NCBI RefSeq assembly: GCF_000717995.1
Contig: NZ_JODM01000006.1
Location: forward strand, 62,001 to 126,000
Direction: 5' to 3'
Source of the DNA: Streptomyces violaceorubidus
GTDB lineage: Bacteria > Actinomycetota > Actinomycetes > Streptomycetales > Streptomycetaceae
Length of the DNA: 64,000 nucleotides
Each line of letters opens with the position of its first letter. Within the stretch, counting starts at the first letter, position 1. The notes below the pieces were generated by a model, which did no database searches, was not told the DNA's origin, and saw nothing but the letters and a program-made list of their open reading frames with translations. The position numbers were made by a program, and so were the translations under genes. This document shows, piece after piece, positions 1 to 7,460 of this stretch.

Positions 1-847
1 TGGCGAGGTCGCCCCTCGCGGTGGTCTCCACCGCGGTCGCCGCCTCGGAGATGTGGACGTTGGAGTCCTCCAGCTTCAGGAAGGCGGGCGTGTCGTCCAG
101 CCTCAGCCGCAGATAGATACCGACCACGCCGAGCGGCGCCGCGACCAGGAAGGGGATCCGCCAGCCCCAGGCGTCCATCGTGTCGCTGCCCAGCCCCGCC
201 GTCAGCGCGGTGACGAGACCGGCCGCACCGGTGTACCCGGCCAGCGTCCCCAGCTCCAGGAAGCTCCCGAAGAAACCGCGCCGCTTGTCGGGCGCGTACT
301 CGGCGATGAAGGTGGACGCGCCGCCGTACTCGCCGCCGGTGGAGAAGCCCTGGAGCAGGCGGAACAGGATCAGCAGCAGCGGCGACCAGAAGCCGATCGC
401 GTCGTAACTGGGGATGAACCCGATGGCGGCCGTGCCGATCGCCATGAGGATCATCGTCAGCGCCAGCACCTTCTTGCGGCCGATCCTGTCGCCCATCGGG
501 CCGAAGACCATGCCGCCGATCGGCCGCACCAGGAACGCCACGGCGAACGTGGCGAACGAGGAGAGCAGCTGCGCGGTGTCACTCCCGGACGGGAAGAACA
601 CCCGGCCGATGGTGCCCGCGAGGTAGGCGTAGATGCCGAAGTCGAACCACTCCATGGCATTGCCGAGAGAGGCCGCCTTCACGGCCCTCTTGACCGCGGC
701 CTCGTCCGTCACGGTGATGTCCGACCGGCGCAGTCGGGGATTCTTCCGACGCCTGATCGCCCGGAACAGGGCGGGGTGGCGGCGGACCGCCGCGGCGTCG
801 GTCTCCGGTCCGTTCTCGGTGGGGGACGTGGCGGCCTCCCTTTCCAC
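1..847 (-). CDS. MHS-family MFS transporter, C-terminus cut off by window edge
   Basis: This is the N-terminal 282 residues of a proton symporter of the metabolite:H+ (ProP/ShiA-like) branch of the major facilitator superfamily. Visible features are a charged cytoplasmic N-terminus of about 60 residues, then AMEWFDFGIYAYL, which is typical of the first helix of this branch. The loop 2-3 signature GPMGDRIGRKK lies near residues 116-126, and a second family motif, LQGFSTGGEYGG, follows further on. I chose the GTG start because GGAG lies 9 bases upstream and an in-frame stop lies about 50 bases further up. The substrate (betaine, proline, or a dicarboxylate or sugar acid) cannot be read from this fragment. 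The gene is divergent from the RpiB-like gene. Confidence 0.85.
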   Translation of the reverse strand, partial: MEREAATSPTENGPETDAAAVRRHPALFRAIRRRKNPRLRRSDITVTDEAAVKRAVKAASLGNAMEWFDFGIYAYLAGTIGRVFFPSGSDTAQLLSSFATFAVAFLVRPIGGMVFGPMGDRIGRKKVLALTMILMAIGTAAIGFIPSYDAIGFWSPLLLILFRLLQGFSTGGEYGGASTFIAEYAPDKRRGFFGSFLELGTLAGYTGAAGLVTALTAGLGSDTMDAWGWRIPFLVAAPLGVVGIYLRLRLDDTPAFLKLEDSNVHISEAATAVETTARGDLA

Positions 848-988
848 GCGCAGACACTCCGGACGGAGTCCTGCTCGGTCGTACGTCTTTCAGCTCGTAC
901 CCGTTCCCCCGATGATGCTGGGTATGGTCGTGACGTCGGTCATGTGGTTGAGCCGATGAGGTGAGCGGCCGGTGAGTACGCTTCGCAC

Positions 989-1447
989 ATGCGCATCTCC
1001 GTCTCCTCCGACATGGACGAACCCGTCGCCCGGCTCCTCGTCGAGGAACTGCGCGGTCGCGGCCACGAAGTGCGCGCGTACGGCGCCCTGAGCCCCGGCG
1101 CCGACCCCCGGTGGGCGGCCTGCTCCGAGCAGGCGGCGCGCGAGGTCGCCGAGGGCCGGGCCGACCAGGCCGTGGTGTGCTGCTGGACCGGCACCGGCGC
1201 GTCCATCGCCGCCAACAAGGTGCCGGGTGTCCGCGCCGCCCTCTGCGCCGACGCGTACACCGCGGACGGCGCCCGCCGCTGGAACGACGCCAACGTGCTC
1301 GCCCTGAGCCTGCGGCTGACGTCCGGGCCGCTGCTGCGGGAGATCCTCGACGCCTGGTTCGCGGGCGGCCCGGGCGAGGCGGCCGAGGACCGGGACAACC
1401 TCGCGTACGTCGAGCGGCTCGACGAGGACCGCCGAGCCGCTCGGTGA
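989..1447 (+). CDS. RpiB/LacA/LacB-family sugar-phosphate isomerase
   Basis: This 152-residue protein has the usual length of the RpiB/LacAB aldose-ketose isomerases, which interconvert phosphorylated pentoses or hexoses in the cytosol. The core phosphate-binding stretch TGTGASIAANKVPGVRAAL (about residues 71-89) is the family signature. It is preceded by a cysteine pair where RpiB carries its catalytic cysteine, here CCWTGTG instead of CGTGIG. The DANVLALS segment near residue 105 also fits. The ATG is probably leaderless: a -10-like TACGCT ends 6 bases before it and there is no Shine-Dalgarno sequence. The substitution around the active cysteine leaves the exact substrate open. It converges on rocD with a 15-bp gap. 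Confidence 0.8.
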   Translation: MRISVSSDMDEPVARLLVEELRGRGHEVRAYGALSPGADPRWAACSEQAAREVAEGRADQAVVCCWTGTGASIAANKVPGVRAALCADAYTADGARRWNDANVLALSLRLTSGPLLREILDAWFAGGPGEAAEDRDNLAYVERLDEDRRAAR

Positions 1448-1462
1448 CCCCCGGGAGACGGG

Positions 1463-2686
1463 TCAGAGGGTCAGGACCTTCTCCAGCGTCCCGAGGGCGC
1501 CCGTCAGCTCCTCGGCCGTGACGGTCAGCGGCGGGGCCAGGCGGATCGTGGAGCCGTGGGTGTCCTTGACGAGGATGCCCTCCCGCATCAGCCGCTCGCT
1601 GACCTCGCGCCCGGTGCCCAGCGCCGGGTCCACGTCCACGCCCGCCCACAGCCCCCGCGCCCGGAAGCCGACGACGCCCCTGCCGACCAGGGCGGCGAGG
1701 CCCTCGCGCAGCACCGCGCCCAGCTCGGCCGCCCGGCGCTGGAACTCGCCGGTCTCCAGCAACTCCACCACCGCCGTGCCCACCGCGGCGGCCAGCGGAT
1801 TGCCGCCGAACGTGGAACCGTGCTCGCCCGGGTGCAGCACCCCCAGCACCTCACGGCTGCCGACCACCGCCGACACCGGGACGATGCCGCCGCCCAGCGC
1901 CTTGCCGAGCAGCACCAGGTCCGGCACCACCGACTCGTGCTCGACGGCCAGGGTGCGCCCGGTGCGGCCCAGCCCCGACTGGATCTCGTCCGCGACGAAC
2001 AGACAGCCCCTGCGCCGGGTCAGCTCCCGCACCCCGGCCAGATAGCCGTCGTCGGGGATCAGCACGCCCGCCTCGCCCTGGATCGGCTCGATCAGCACGG
2101 CCGCCGTCGTCTCGTCGACCGCCGCCTCCAGCGCGGCCAGGTCGTTGTACGGGACGACCCGGAAGCCCGGGGTGAAGGGGCCGAAGCCGGAGCGGGCCGT
2201 CTCGTCGGTGGAGAAGCTCACGATCGTCGTCGTACGGCCGTGGAAGTTGTCCGCGGCGACCACGATCGTCGCCCGGTCGGCCGGGACGCCCTTCACGTCG
2301 TAGGCCCACTTGCGGGCCACCTTGATGCCGCTCTCGACCGCCTCCGCGCCGGTGTTCATGGGCAGCACCATGTCCGTGCCGGTCAGGGCGGCCAGCCGCT
2401 CGGCGAAGCCCGCGAGCCGGTCGTTGTGGAAGGCGCGCGAGGTGAGGGTCAGTCGGTCCAGCTGGCGGTGGGCCGCCTCGGTCAGCGCGGGGTGGCGGTG
2501 GCCGAAGTTGAGCGCCGAGTAACCGGCCAGCATGTCCAGGTAGCGGCGGCCCTCGACGTCCTCGACCCAGGCGCCCTCGGCACGGGCCACCACGACGGGC
2601 AGCGGGTGGTAGTTGTGCGCGAGGACGGGCTCCTCCGCGCGGATCAGCTCCTTGGAGCCGCGGGCGGTGCGGGCGGGTGCGGTCAT
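1463..2686 (-). CDS. rocD: ornithine aminotransferase (ornithine-oxo-acid transaminase)
   Basis: This 407-residue class III PLP aminotransferase transfers the delta-amino group of ornithine to 2-oxoglutarate, giving glutamate semialdehyde. The N-terminal HNYHPLP stretch near residue 25 and GYSALNFGHRHP near 55-66 are characteristic of ornithine aminotransferases. NTGAEAVESGIK (about 111-122) binds cofactor phosphate, VADEIQSGLGRTGR (about 231-244) holds the PLP-contacting aspartate, and Lys262 in LLGKALGGG is the Schiff-base lysine. Its ATG overlaps the stop of the dimethylargininase gene by 4 bp (ATGA), so the two are translationally coupled. Together they form an arginine/methylarginine to glutamate route. 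Confidence 0.93.
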   Translation of the reverse strand: MTAPARTARGSKELIRAEEPVLAHNYHPLPVVVARAEGAWVEDVEGRRYLDMLAGYSALNFGHRHPALTEAAHRQLDRLTLTSRAFHNDRLAGFAERLAALTGTDMVLPMNTGAEAVESGIKVARKWAYDVKGVPADRATIVVAADNFHGRTTTIVSFSTDETARSGFGPFTPGFRVVPYNDLAALEAAVDETTAAVLIEPIQGEAGVLIPDDGYLAGVRELTRRRGCLFVADEIQSGLGRTGRTLAVEHESVVPDLVLLGKALGGGIVPVSAVVGSREVLGVLHPGEHGSTFGGNPLAAAVGTAVVELLETGEFQRRAAELGAVLREGLAALVGRGVVGFRARGLWAGVDVDPALGTGREVSERLMREGILVKDTHGSTIRLAPPLTVTAEELTGALGTLEKVLTL

Positions 2687-3531
2687 GAGCGGGACTCCCG
2701 GATCTCCTGGGTGCAGCACTTGATGCCGCCACCGGCCTTGTGGAACTCGGACAGGTCGACGGGGACGGGCACGTAGCCGCGGCCGGCGAGCCGCTCGGCC
2801 AGTTCCCCGGCCTCGGGGGCGATGAACACGTGCCGTCCGTCGGACACGGAGTTGAGCCCGAACGCCAGCGCGTCCTCGCGGGTGGCGATCACCGCGTCCG
2901 GGTAGAGCCGCTCCAGCACCTCGCGGCTGCCGGGCGAGAAGGCGCCGGGGTAGTAGGCGATGTTCCCGCCGTTCCCCTCTCCCTTCCCCGTCCCGTCGTC
3001 GAGCACGAACAGCGCCGTGTCCAGGTGGTAGAAGTACGGGTCCACCAGGGTCAGCGAGATCACCGGCACGCCGAAGAACTCCTGCACCTCGCGGTGGGCC
3101 GCACGGGTGGTGCGGAACCCCGTGCCGGCCAGGATCCAGCGGCCCGCCGGGACCAGGTCGCCCTCGCCCTCGCAGACCGACTCGGGATGCTGGACCTCGA
3201 AGCCCTCCGTCTTGAACCACGCCTCGAAGGGCACGGACTCGGGACGCCGCTCGGGCGCGTGGAAGAGGGAGCCGAACACCCGGCCCTCGACCACGACCGC
3301 GCAGTTCGCGGCGAAGACCATGTCGGGCAGTCCGGGAACCGGCGCCACGGTGTCCACGGTGTGGCCGTGGGCACGGTAGGTTTCGACCAGCGCCTGCCAC
3401 TGGTCGAGGGCGCGGACGACGTCGACCGGTCGGCCGGTGCTCATCCACGGGTTGATCGCGTACTGCACGGCGAAGTGTCTGGGTTCGCAGACGAGGAAGC
3501 GCCGCCGGCGCGGCACACGGGACTCGGTCAC
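2683..3531 (-). CDS. ddaH: dimethylarginine dimethylaminohydrolase (dimethylargininase)
   Basis: This 282-residue member of the amidinotransferase/guanidino-modifying fold should hydrolyse methylated arginines, and possibly arginine itself, to citrulline plus an amine. The catalytic histidine is in YFYHLDTALF (His169) and the catalytic cysteine in GGGIKCCTQEI (Cys272 or Cys273), as in bacterial DDAH. An acidic EGEGD patch near residues 121-125 also fits. A Gly/Lys/Asp-rich insertion, DDGTGKGEGNGGN, follows the histidine and is probably a surface loop. I took the GTG start because GGAGG precedes it by about 9 bases. It is followed without a gap by rocD, and an Lrp gene lies 125 bp upstream on the same strand. 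Confidence 0.85.
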   Translation of the reverse strand: MTESRVPRRRRFLVCEPRHFAVQYAINPWMSTGRPVDVVRALDQWQALVETYRAHGHTVDTVAPVPGLPDMVFAANCAVVVEGRVFGSLFHAPERRPESVPFEAWFKTEGFEVQHPESVCEGEGDLVPAGRWILAGTGFRTTRAAHREVQEFFGVPVISLTLVDPYFYHLDTALFVLDDGTGKGEGNGGNIAYYPGAFSPGSREVLERLYPDAVIATREDALAFGLNSVSDGRHVFIAPEAGELAERLAGRGYVPVPVDLSEFHKAGGGIKCCTQEIRESRS

Positions 3532-3656
3532 AGAGGGGTACCTCCGCTTTTCACGGTGTGTGACGGGGTGTTGACTCCACGGTAGGAAGCGACGCCCGAG
3601 CCCGACAAGCGCTGAAAGCTGCGTGTTCCCGCAGGATCGCTGCGTTGTACGCCCGG

Positions 3657-4160
3657 TCAGCGCAGTTCTGCTGCGCCCTTCGGGGCAAGCAGGGCGGCTC
3701 CCGCCTCAGGACTGTCCGGGATCAGGTGGGACAGCACCATCACACTGATCGTCTTGCGGATGAACGGCTCCGCACGAATCCGCTCCAGCACCTCCTCGAA
3801 GTGCTCCACGTCCCGCGCCCGCACGTGCAGCAGCGCGTCCGCGCCACCGGTCACCGTCATCGCCGCGGTGATCTCCGGGTAGCCCCGCACCACCTCCGCG
3901 AGCCGCCGCGGCGGCGCCGCCCCCTCGCAGTACACCTCCACGTACGCCTCCGTGCGCCACCCCAGCGCCGAAGGCCGCACCGTCGCCGTGAAACCGGTGA
4001 TCACGTCGGTCTCGCGCAGCCGGTCCACCCGGCGCTTGACCGCCGTCGAGGACAGTCCGATCTCCGCGCCGATCTCGGCGAAGGACGTCCTGGCGTTCTC
4101 CATCAGGGCGGTGACGATCTTCCGGTCGAGTTCGTCGAACGAAGCGGGCCTGCTGTTCAT
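3657..4160 (-). CDS. Lrp/AsnC-family transcriptional regulator
   Basis: This 167-residue leucine-responsive regulatory protein has an N-terminal winged helix (LDRKIVTALMENARTSFAEI, then GLSSTAVKRRVDRL, about residues 11-49) and a C-terminal amino-acid-binding RAM domain (about 60-150). I prefer the ATG at MNSRPASF: a -10-like TACAGT sits just upstream and there is no ribosome-binding site, which suggests a leaderless message. A GTG 10 codons earlier is the alternative. Position next to ddaH-rocD suggests that it senses arginine or ornithine and controls that pair. It diverges from the LytTR regulator, whose start is 78 bp away. Confidence 0.85.
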   Translation of the reverse strand: MNSRPASFDELDRKIVTALMENARTSFAEIGAEIGLSSTAVKRRVDRLRETDVITGFTATVRPSALGWRTEAYVEVYCEGAAPPRRLAEVVRGYPEITAAMTVTGGADALLHVRARDVEHFEEVLERIRAEPFIRKTISVMVLSHLIPDSPEAGAALLAPKGAAELR

Positions 4161-4237
4161 GCGGGCACTGTATCCAGGGGATACCGGCACGTCGCAGGCG
4201 TGTGCAGGCGCGCGGATCGCCCCTACACTCCACGTTC

Positions 4238-4999
4238 ATGCTGCGCGCCCTGGCTGTCGACGACGAACGCCCCACGCTCGAGGAACTCGTGTACCTCCTG
4301 AACGCCGACCCCCGGATCGGCTCGGCGGAGGGAGCGAGCGACACGACCGAGGCGCTGCGCCGCATCAACCGGGCCCTGGAGTCGGGCCCCGACGGACCGG
4401 ACGCCATCGACGTCGTCTTCCTCGACATCCAGATGCCCGGCCTCGACGGGCTGGACCTCGCCCGGCTGCTCACCGGCTTCGCCCGGCCGCCGCTGGTCGT
4501 GTTCGTCACCGCGCACGAGGACTTCGCCGTGCAGGCCTTCGACCTCAAGGCCGTCGACTACGTGCTCAAACCGGTGCGCAGGGAGCGGCTGGCGGAAGCG
4601 GTGCGCCGGGCCGCCGAACTGGGCGGCGCCGCCACCGTGCCCGCCCCGCGCATACCCGTCCACGAACCCGACCCCGACCACATCACCGTGGAGCTCGGCG
4701 GCGTCGCCCGCTTCGTCCCCGTCGACGACATCACCCACGTCGAGGCCCAGGGCGACTACGCCCGCCTGCACACCGAGCGCGGCAGCCACCTCGTCCGCAT
4801 CCCCCTGTCCACCCTGGAGGAGCGCTGGCGCGCCCGCGGCTTCGTCCGCATCCACCGCCGCCACCTCGTCGCCCTGCGCCACGTCGGCGAACTCCGCCTC
4901 GACGCCGGTACCGCCAGCGTCCTCGTCGGCACCGAGGAGCTCCAGGTCAGTCGGCGCCACGCCCGCGAACTGCGGGACCTGCTCATGCGGAGGCCGTGA
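4238..4999 (+). CDS. LytTR-family response regulator
   Basis: This 253-residue regulator has an N-terminal receiver domain: acidic pair near residues 8-9, phospho-acceptor Asp63 in VVFLDIQMPGLDG, conserved Thr91 in FVTAHED and Lys111 in YVLKPV. Its C-terminal LytTR DNA-binding domain (about 150-250) is recognisable from FVPVDDITHVEAQGDYARL and VRIHRRHLV. I start it at MLRALAVDDE, which begins directly with the receiver fold. The upstream TACACT and the absence of a Shine-Dalgarno sequence suggest a leaderless mRNA. It shares a unit with a transporter and a LytS-type kinase, as in the BtsSR and YpdAB systems of E. coli, where kinase and regulator control a carboxylate transporter. Confidence 0.9.
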   Translation: MLRALAVDDERPTLEELVYLLNADPRIGSAEGASDTTEALRRINRALESGPDGPDAIDVVFLDIQMPGLDGLDLARLLTGFARPPLVVFVTAHEDFAVQAFDLKAVDYVLKPVRRERLAEAVRRAAELGGAATVPAPRIPVHEPDPDHITVELGGVARFVPVDDITHVEAQGDYARLHTERGSHLVRIPLSTLEERWRARGFVRIHRRHLVALRHVGELRLDAGTASVLVGTEELQVSRRHARELRDLLMRRP

Positions 5000-5002
5000 A
5001 CC

Positions 5003-5398
5003 GTGCCCCAGGACCCCACCGAGCGCCGCGTCACCGTCACCGGTCCGCCCGGACGCGCCCTGCCCCACGCCCGGCTCCGCTCCCGCGGCCGGCACCCCCA
5101 GGCGCTGGGCCACTACCGCCCGCGCACCGAGATCGACGAGCAGACCACCCTCGGCCACACCTACGTCCGCTCCCTGATGCGCAGCCAGCTGCGCGCCGGT
5201 CTCACCGCCCTCGCCGTCCTCGGCCTCCTCGTCGGGCCGCTGCCCCTGCTGTTCGCGGCGCTGCCCGACGCCCGCCGCCTGGAGTGGGCCGTCCTCGGCT
5301 TCGGCCTGTACGCCCCTCTGGTCCTGCTCGCCCGCTGGTACGTCCGCCGCGCCGAGCGCAACGAACGCGACTTCGTGCGGCTCGTCGAGGACCGATGA
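5003..5398 (+). CDS. YjcH/DUF485-like small membrane protein
   Basis: This 131-residue protein starts with GTG 3 bp after the response regulator. An Arg/Pro-rich N-terminus of about 60 residues is followed by two hydrophobic segments (about 64-86 and 94-114) and a charged tail, RRAERNERDFVRLVED. Two transmembrane helices plus a tail of the form RAN..FD.L.. is the pattern of YjcH (DUF485), the companion of the acetate symporter ActP. The following gene is indeed an ActP-like symporter, which supports the assignment. The sequence match is weak, so the family call rests mainly on architecture and context. It may stabilise the symporter in the membrane. Confidence 0.6.
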   Translation: MPQDPTERRVTVTGPPGRALPHARLRSRGRHPQALGHYRPRTEIDEQTTLGHTYVRSLMRSQLRAGLTALAVLGLLVGPLPLLFAALPDARRLEWAVLGFGLYAPLVLLARWYVRRAERNERDFVRLVEDR

Positions 5399-5426
5399 CC
5401 ATGCCGGACGAGGCCCTGAAGACACC

Positions 5427-7460
5427 ATGAACTCCAGCTACGCCATACCCGCCGTCGCCCTCGTCGTCGTGGCCACCGTCCTCGTCGGCGCCTTCGGCCT
5501 GCGCATCTCCCGCACCACCTCGGACTTCTACGTCGCCTCCCGCACCGTCGGCCCCCGCCTCAACGCCGCCGCCATCAGCGGCGAGTACCTCTCCGCCGCC
5601 TCCTTCCTCGGCATCGCGGGACTGGTCCTCGTCCAGGGGCCCGACATGCTCTGGTACCCGGTCGGCTACACCGCCGGGTACCTCGTCCTGCTGCTCTTCG
5701 TCGCGGCCCCGCTGCGCCGCTCGGGCGCCTACACGCTGCCCGACTTCGCCGAGGCCCGGCTGGCCTCCCAGGGAGTGCGGCGGCTCGCGGGGGCCTTCGT
5801 GGTCGGGGTCGGCTGGCTGTACCTGCTGCCCCAGCTCCAGGGCGCCGGGCTGACGCTGAGCGTGCTCAGCGGGGCGCCCGACTGGCTGGGCGGGGTGATC
5901 GTCGCCGTCGTCGTCGCCGCCATCGTCGCCGCCGGCGGCATGCGCAGCATCACCTTCGTCCAGGCCTTCCAGTTCTGGCTCAAACTCACCGCCCTGCTCG
6001 TCCCGGCCTTCTTCCTGGTGCTGGCCTGGCAGGCCGACGGCGCCCCCGGCCGCCCCTTCGACGAACCCGCGACCTTCCGCGAGCAGCGCTCCGTCCGGGT
6101 CGACGACGGCCTCACCCTGAAGCTGGAGGAGCCGCTGACCGTCACCGTCGACGGCACCGTGGACGGCCGCGCCCACGACGGGGACCGCGTCGCCCTGCCC
6201 GCCGGCACCCACCGCATCGAGGCCGGCGCCCGCCTCACCTTCGCCGCGGACACCCCCGTACCGGCCGCCGGACACGGTGCCGACGACGCCCTGTCCCCGT
6301 CCCGGGCCGAGAGCCGCACGGAACGCCCGCTGTACGCCACGTACGGCCTGATCCTGGCCACCTTCCTGGGCACCATGGGCCTGCCGCACGTCGTGGTCCG
6401 TTTCTACACCAGCCCGCACGGCGTCGCCGCCCGCCGCACCACCGTCGCCGTGCTCGGCCTGATCGGCGCCTTCTACCTGCTGCCGCCCCTGTACGGCGCC
6501 CTCGGCCGCCTCTACGCCCCCGAGCTGACCCTCACCGGGGACGCCGACGCCGCGGTCCTGCTGCTGCCCGACCGGGTGATCGGGGGAGTGGGCGGCGACC
6601 TGCTCGGCGCGCTGGTCGCGGGCGGGGCGTTCGCCGCGTTCCTGTCCACCGCCTCGGGGCTCACCATGGCCGTGGCCGGCGTCCTCACCCAGGACGTGCT
6701 GCCGTCCCGTGCCGTGCCGCACTTCCGGCTCGGCACCCTGCTCGCCATGGCCGTGCCCCTCGCGGCGAGCGCGCTGGTCGGCGGGCTGCCGGTGGCCGAC
6801 GCCGTCGGCCTCGCCTTCGCCGTGTCGGCCTCCTCCTTCTGCCCGCTGCTCGTCCTCGGCATCTGGTGGCGGCGACTGACCCCGCCCGGCGCGGCCGCCG
6901 GGATGCTGGTCGGCGGCGGTTCGGCCCTGCTCGCCGTCGCCGCCACCATGGGCGGCTTCCCGGGCGGCGGAGGCTCGCTGCACGCGCTGCTGGCCTGGCC
7001 CGCCCTGTGGTCGGTGCCGCTGGGCTTCCTGACCATGGTGCTCGTCTCCCTGGCCACCCCCGGCCGGGTGCCGGCCGGGACGGCGGCGATCCTGGCCCGC
7101 TTCCACCTGCCGGAGGAGCTGGGCACGGAGGAACTGCCGACGGGCGCACTGCCCACGGACGCACCGCGCACGGACACATCGCGCACGGACGCACCGCGCA
7201 CGGACGCACCGCGCACGGGCACATCGCGCACGGACACGTCGCGCACGGACGCACCGCGCACGGACACGTCGCGCACGGACACGTCGCGCACGGACACGTC
7301 GCGCACGGACACGTCGCGCACGGGCACATCGCGCACGGGCACATCGCGCACGGGCACATCGCGCACGGGCGCACTGCCCACGGACGCACCGCGCACGGAC
7401 GCACCGCGTACGGGCGCACCCGAGGCGGCGGCCGACCCGCGCAGGGAGGCGACGCGATGA
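5427..7460 (+). CDS. solute:sodium symporter, ActP-like, with repetitive C-terminal tail
   Basis: This 677-residue SSS-family permease is probably for acetate, pyruvate or another short carboxylate. N-terminal motifs ISRTTSDFYVASRTVGP and AISGEYLSAASFLGIAGL, and mid-protein TYGLILATFLGTMGLPHVVVRF, are typical of the acetate symporter branch. A soluble loop of about 80 residues (near 215-290, rich in acidic residues) sits between membrane segments, as in actinobacterial ActP homologues. The permease proper ends near residue 565. The last 110 residues are dominated by 19 tandem pentapeptides of the type RT(D/G)(T/A)(S/P), which no transporter needs. It overlaps the downstream kinase start by 4 bp (ATGA). 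Confidence 0.85.
   Translation: MNSSYAIPAVALVVVATVLVGAFGLRISRTTSDFYVASRTVGPRLNAAAISGEYLSAASFLGIAGLVLVQGPDMLWYPVGYTAGYLVLLLFVAAPLRRSGAYTLPDFAEARLASQGVRRLAGAFVVGVGWLYLLPQLQGAGLTLSVLSGAPDWLGGVIVAVVVAAIVAAGGMRSITFVQAFQFWLKLTALLVPAFFLVLAWQADGAPGRPFDEPATFREQRSVRVDDGLTLKLEEPLTVTVDGTVDGRAHDGDRVALPAGTHRIEAGARLTFAADTPVPAAGHGADDALSPSRAESRTERPLYATYGLILATFLGTMGLPHVVVRFYTSPHGVAARRTTVAVLGLIGAFYLLPPLYGALGRLYAPELTLTGDADAAVLLLPDRVIGGVGGDLLGALVAGGAFAAFLSTASGLTMAVAGVLTQDVLPSRAVPHFRLGTLLAMAVPLAASALVGGLPVADAVGLAFAVSASSFCPLLVLGIWWRRLTPPGAAAGMLVGGGSALLAVAATMGGFPGGGGSLHALLAWPALWSVPLGFLTMVLVSLATPGRVPAGTAAILARFHLPEELGTEELPTGALPTDAPRTDTSRTDAPRTDAPRTGTSRTDTSRTDAPRTDTSRTDTSRTDTSRTDTSRTGTSRTGTSRTGTSRTGALPTDAPRTDAPRTGAPEAAADPRREATR
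7137..7421 (+). repeat. 15-bp tandem repeat array (19 units) inside the symporter gene
   Basis: Nineteen in-frame 15-bp units encode pentapeptides such as PTDAP, RTDTS, RTDAP and RTGTS near the C-terminus of the symporter. Unit length is a multiple of three, so gain or loss of copies keeps the frame. Several consecutive units are identical at the DNA level, which indicates recent slippage or recombination. The encoded tail is hydrophilic and without hydrophobic segments, so it is presumably cytoplasmic and disordered. Confidence 0.95.

Noticed and set aside
7137..7421. Possible CRISPR-like array
   Set aside because: Units are 15 bp without spacers and lie in frame inside a transporter gene.
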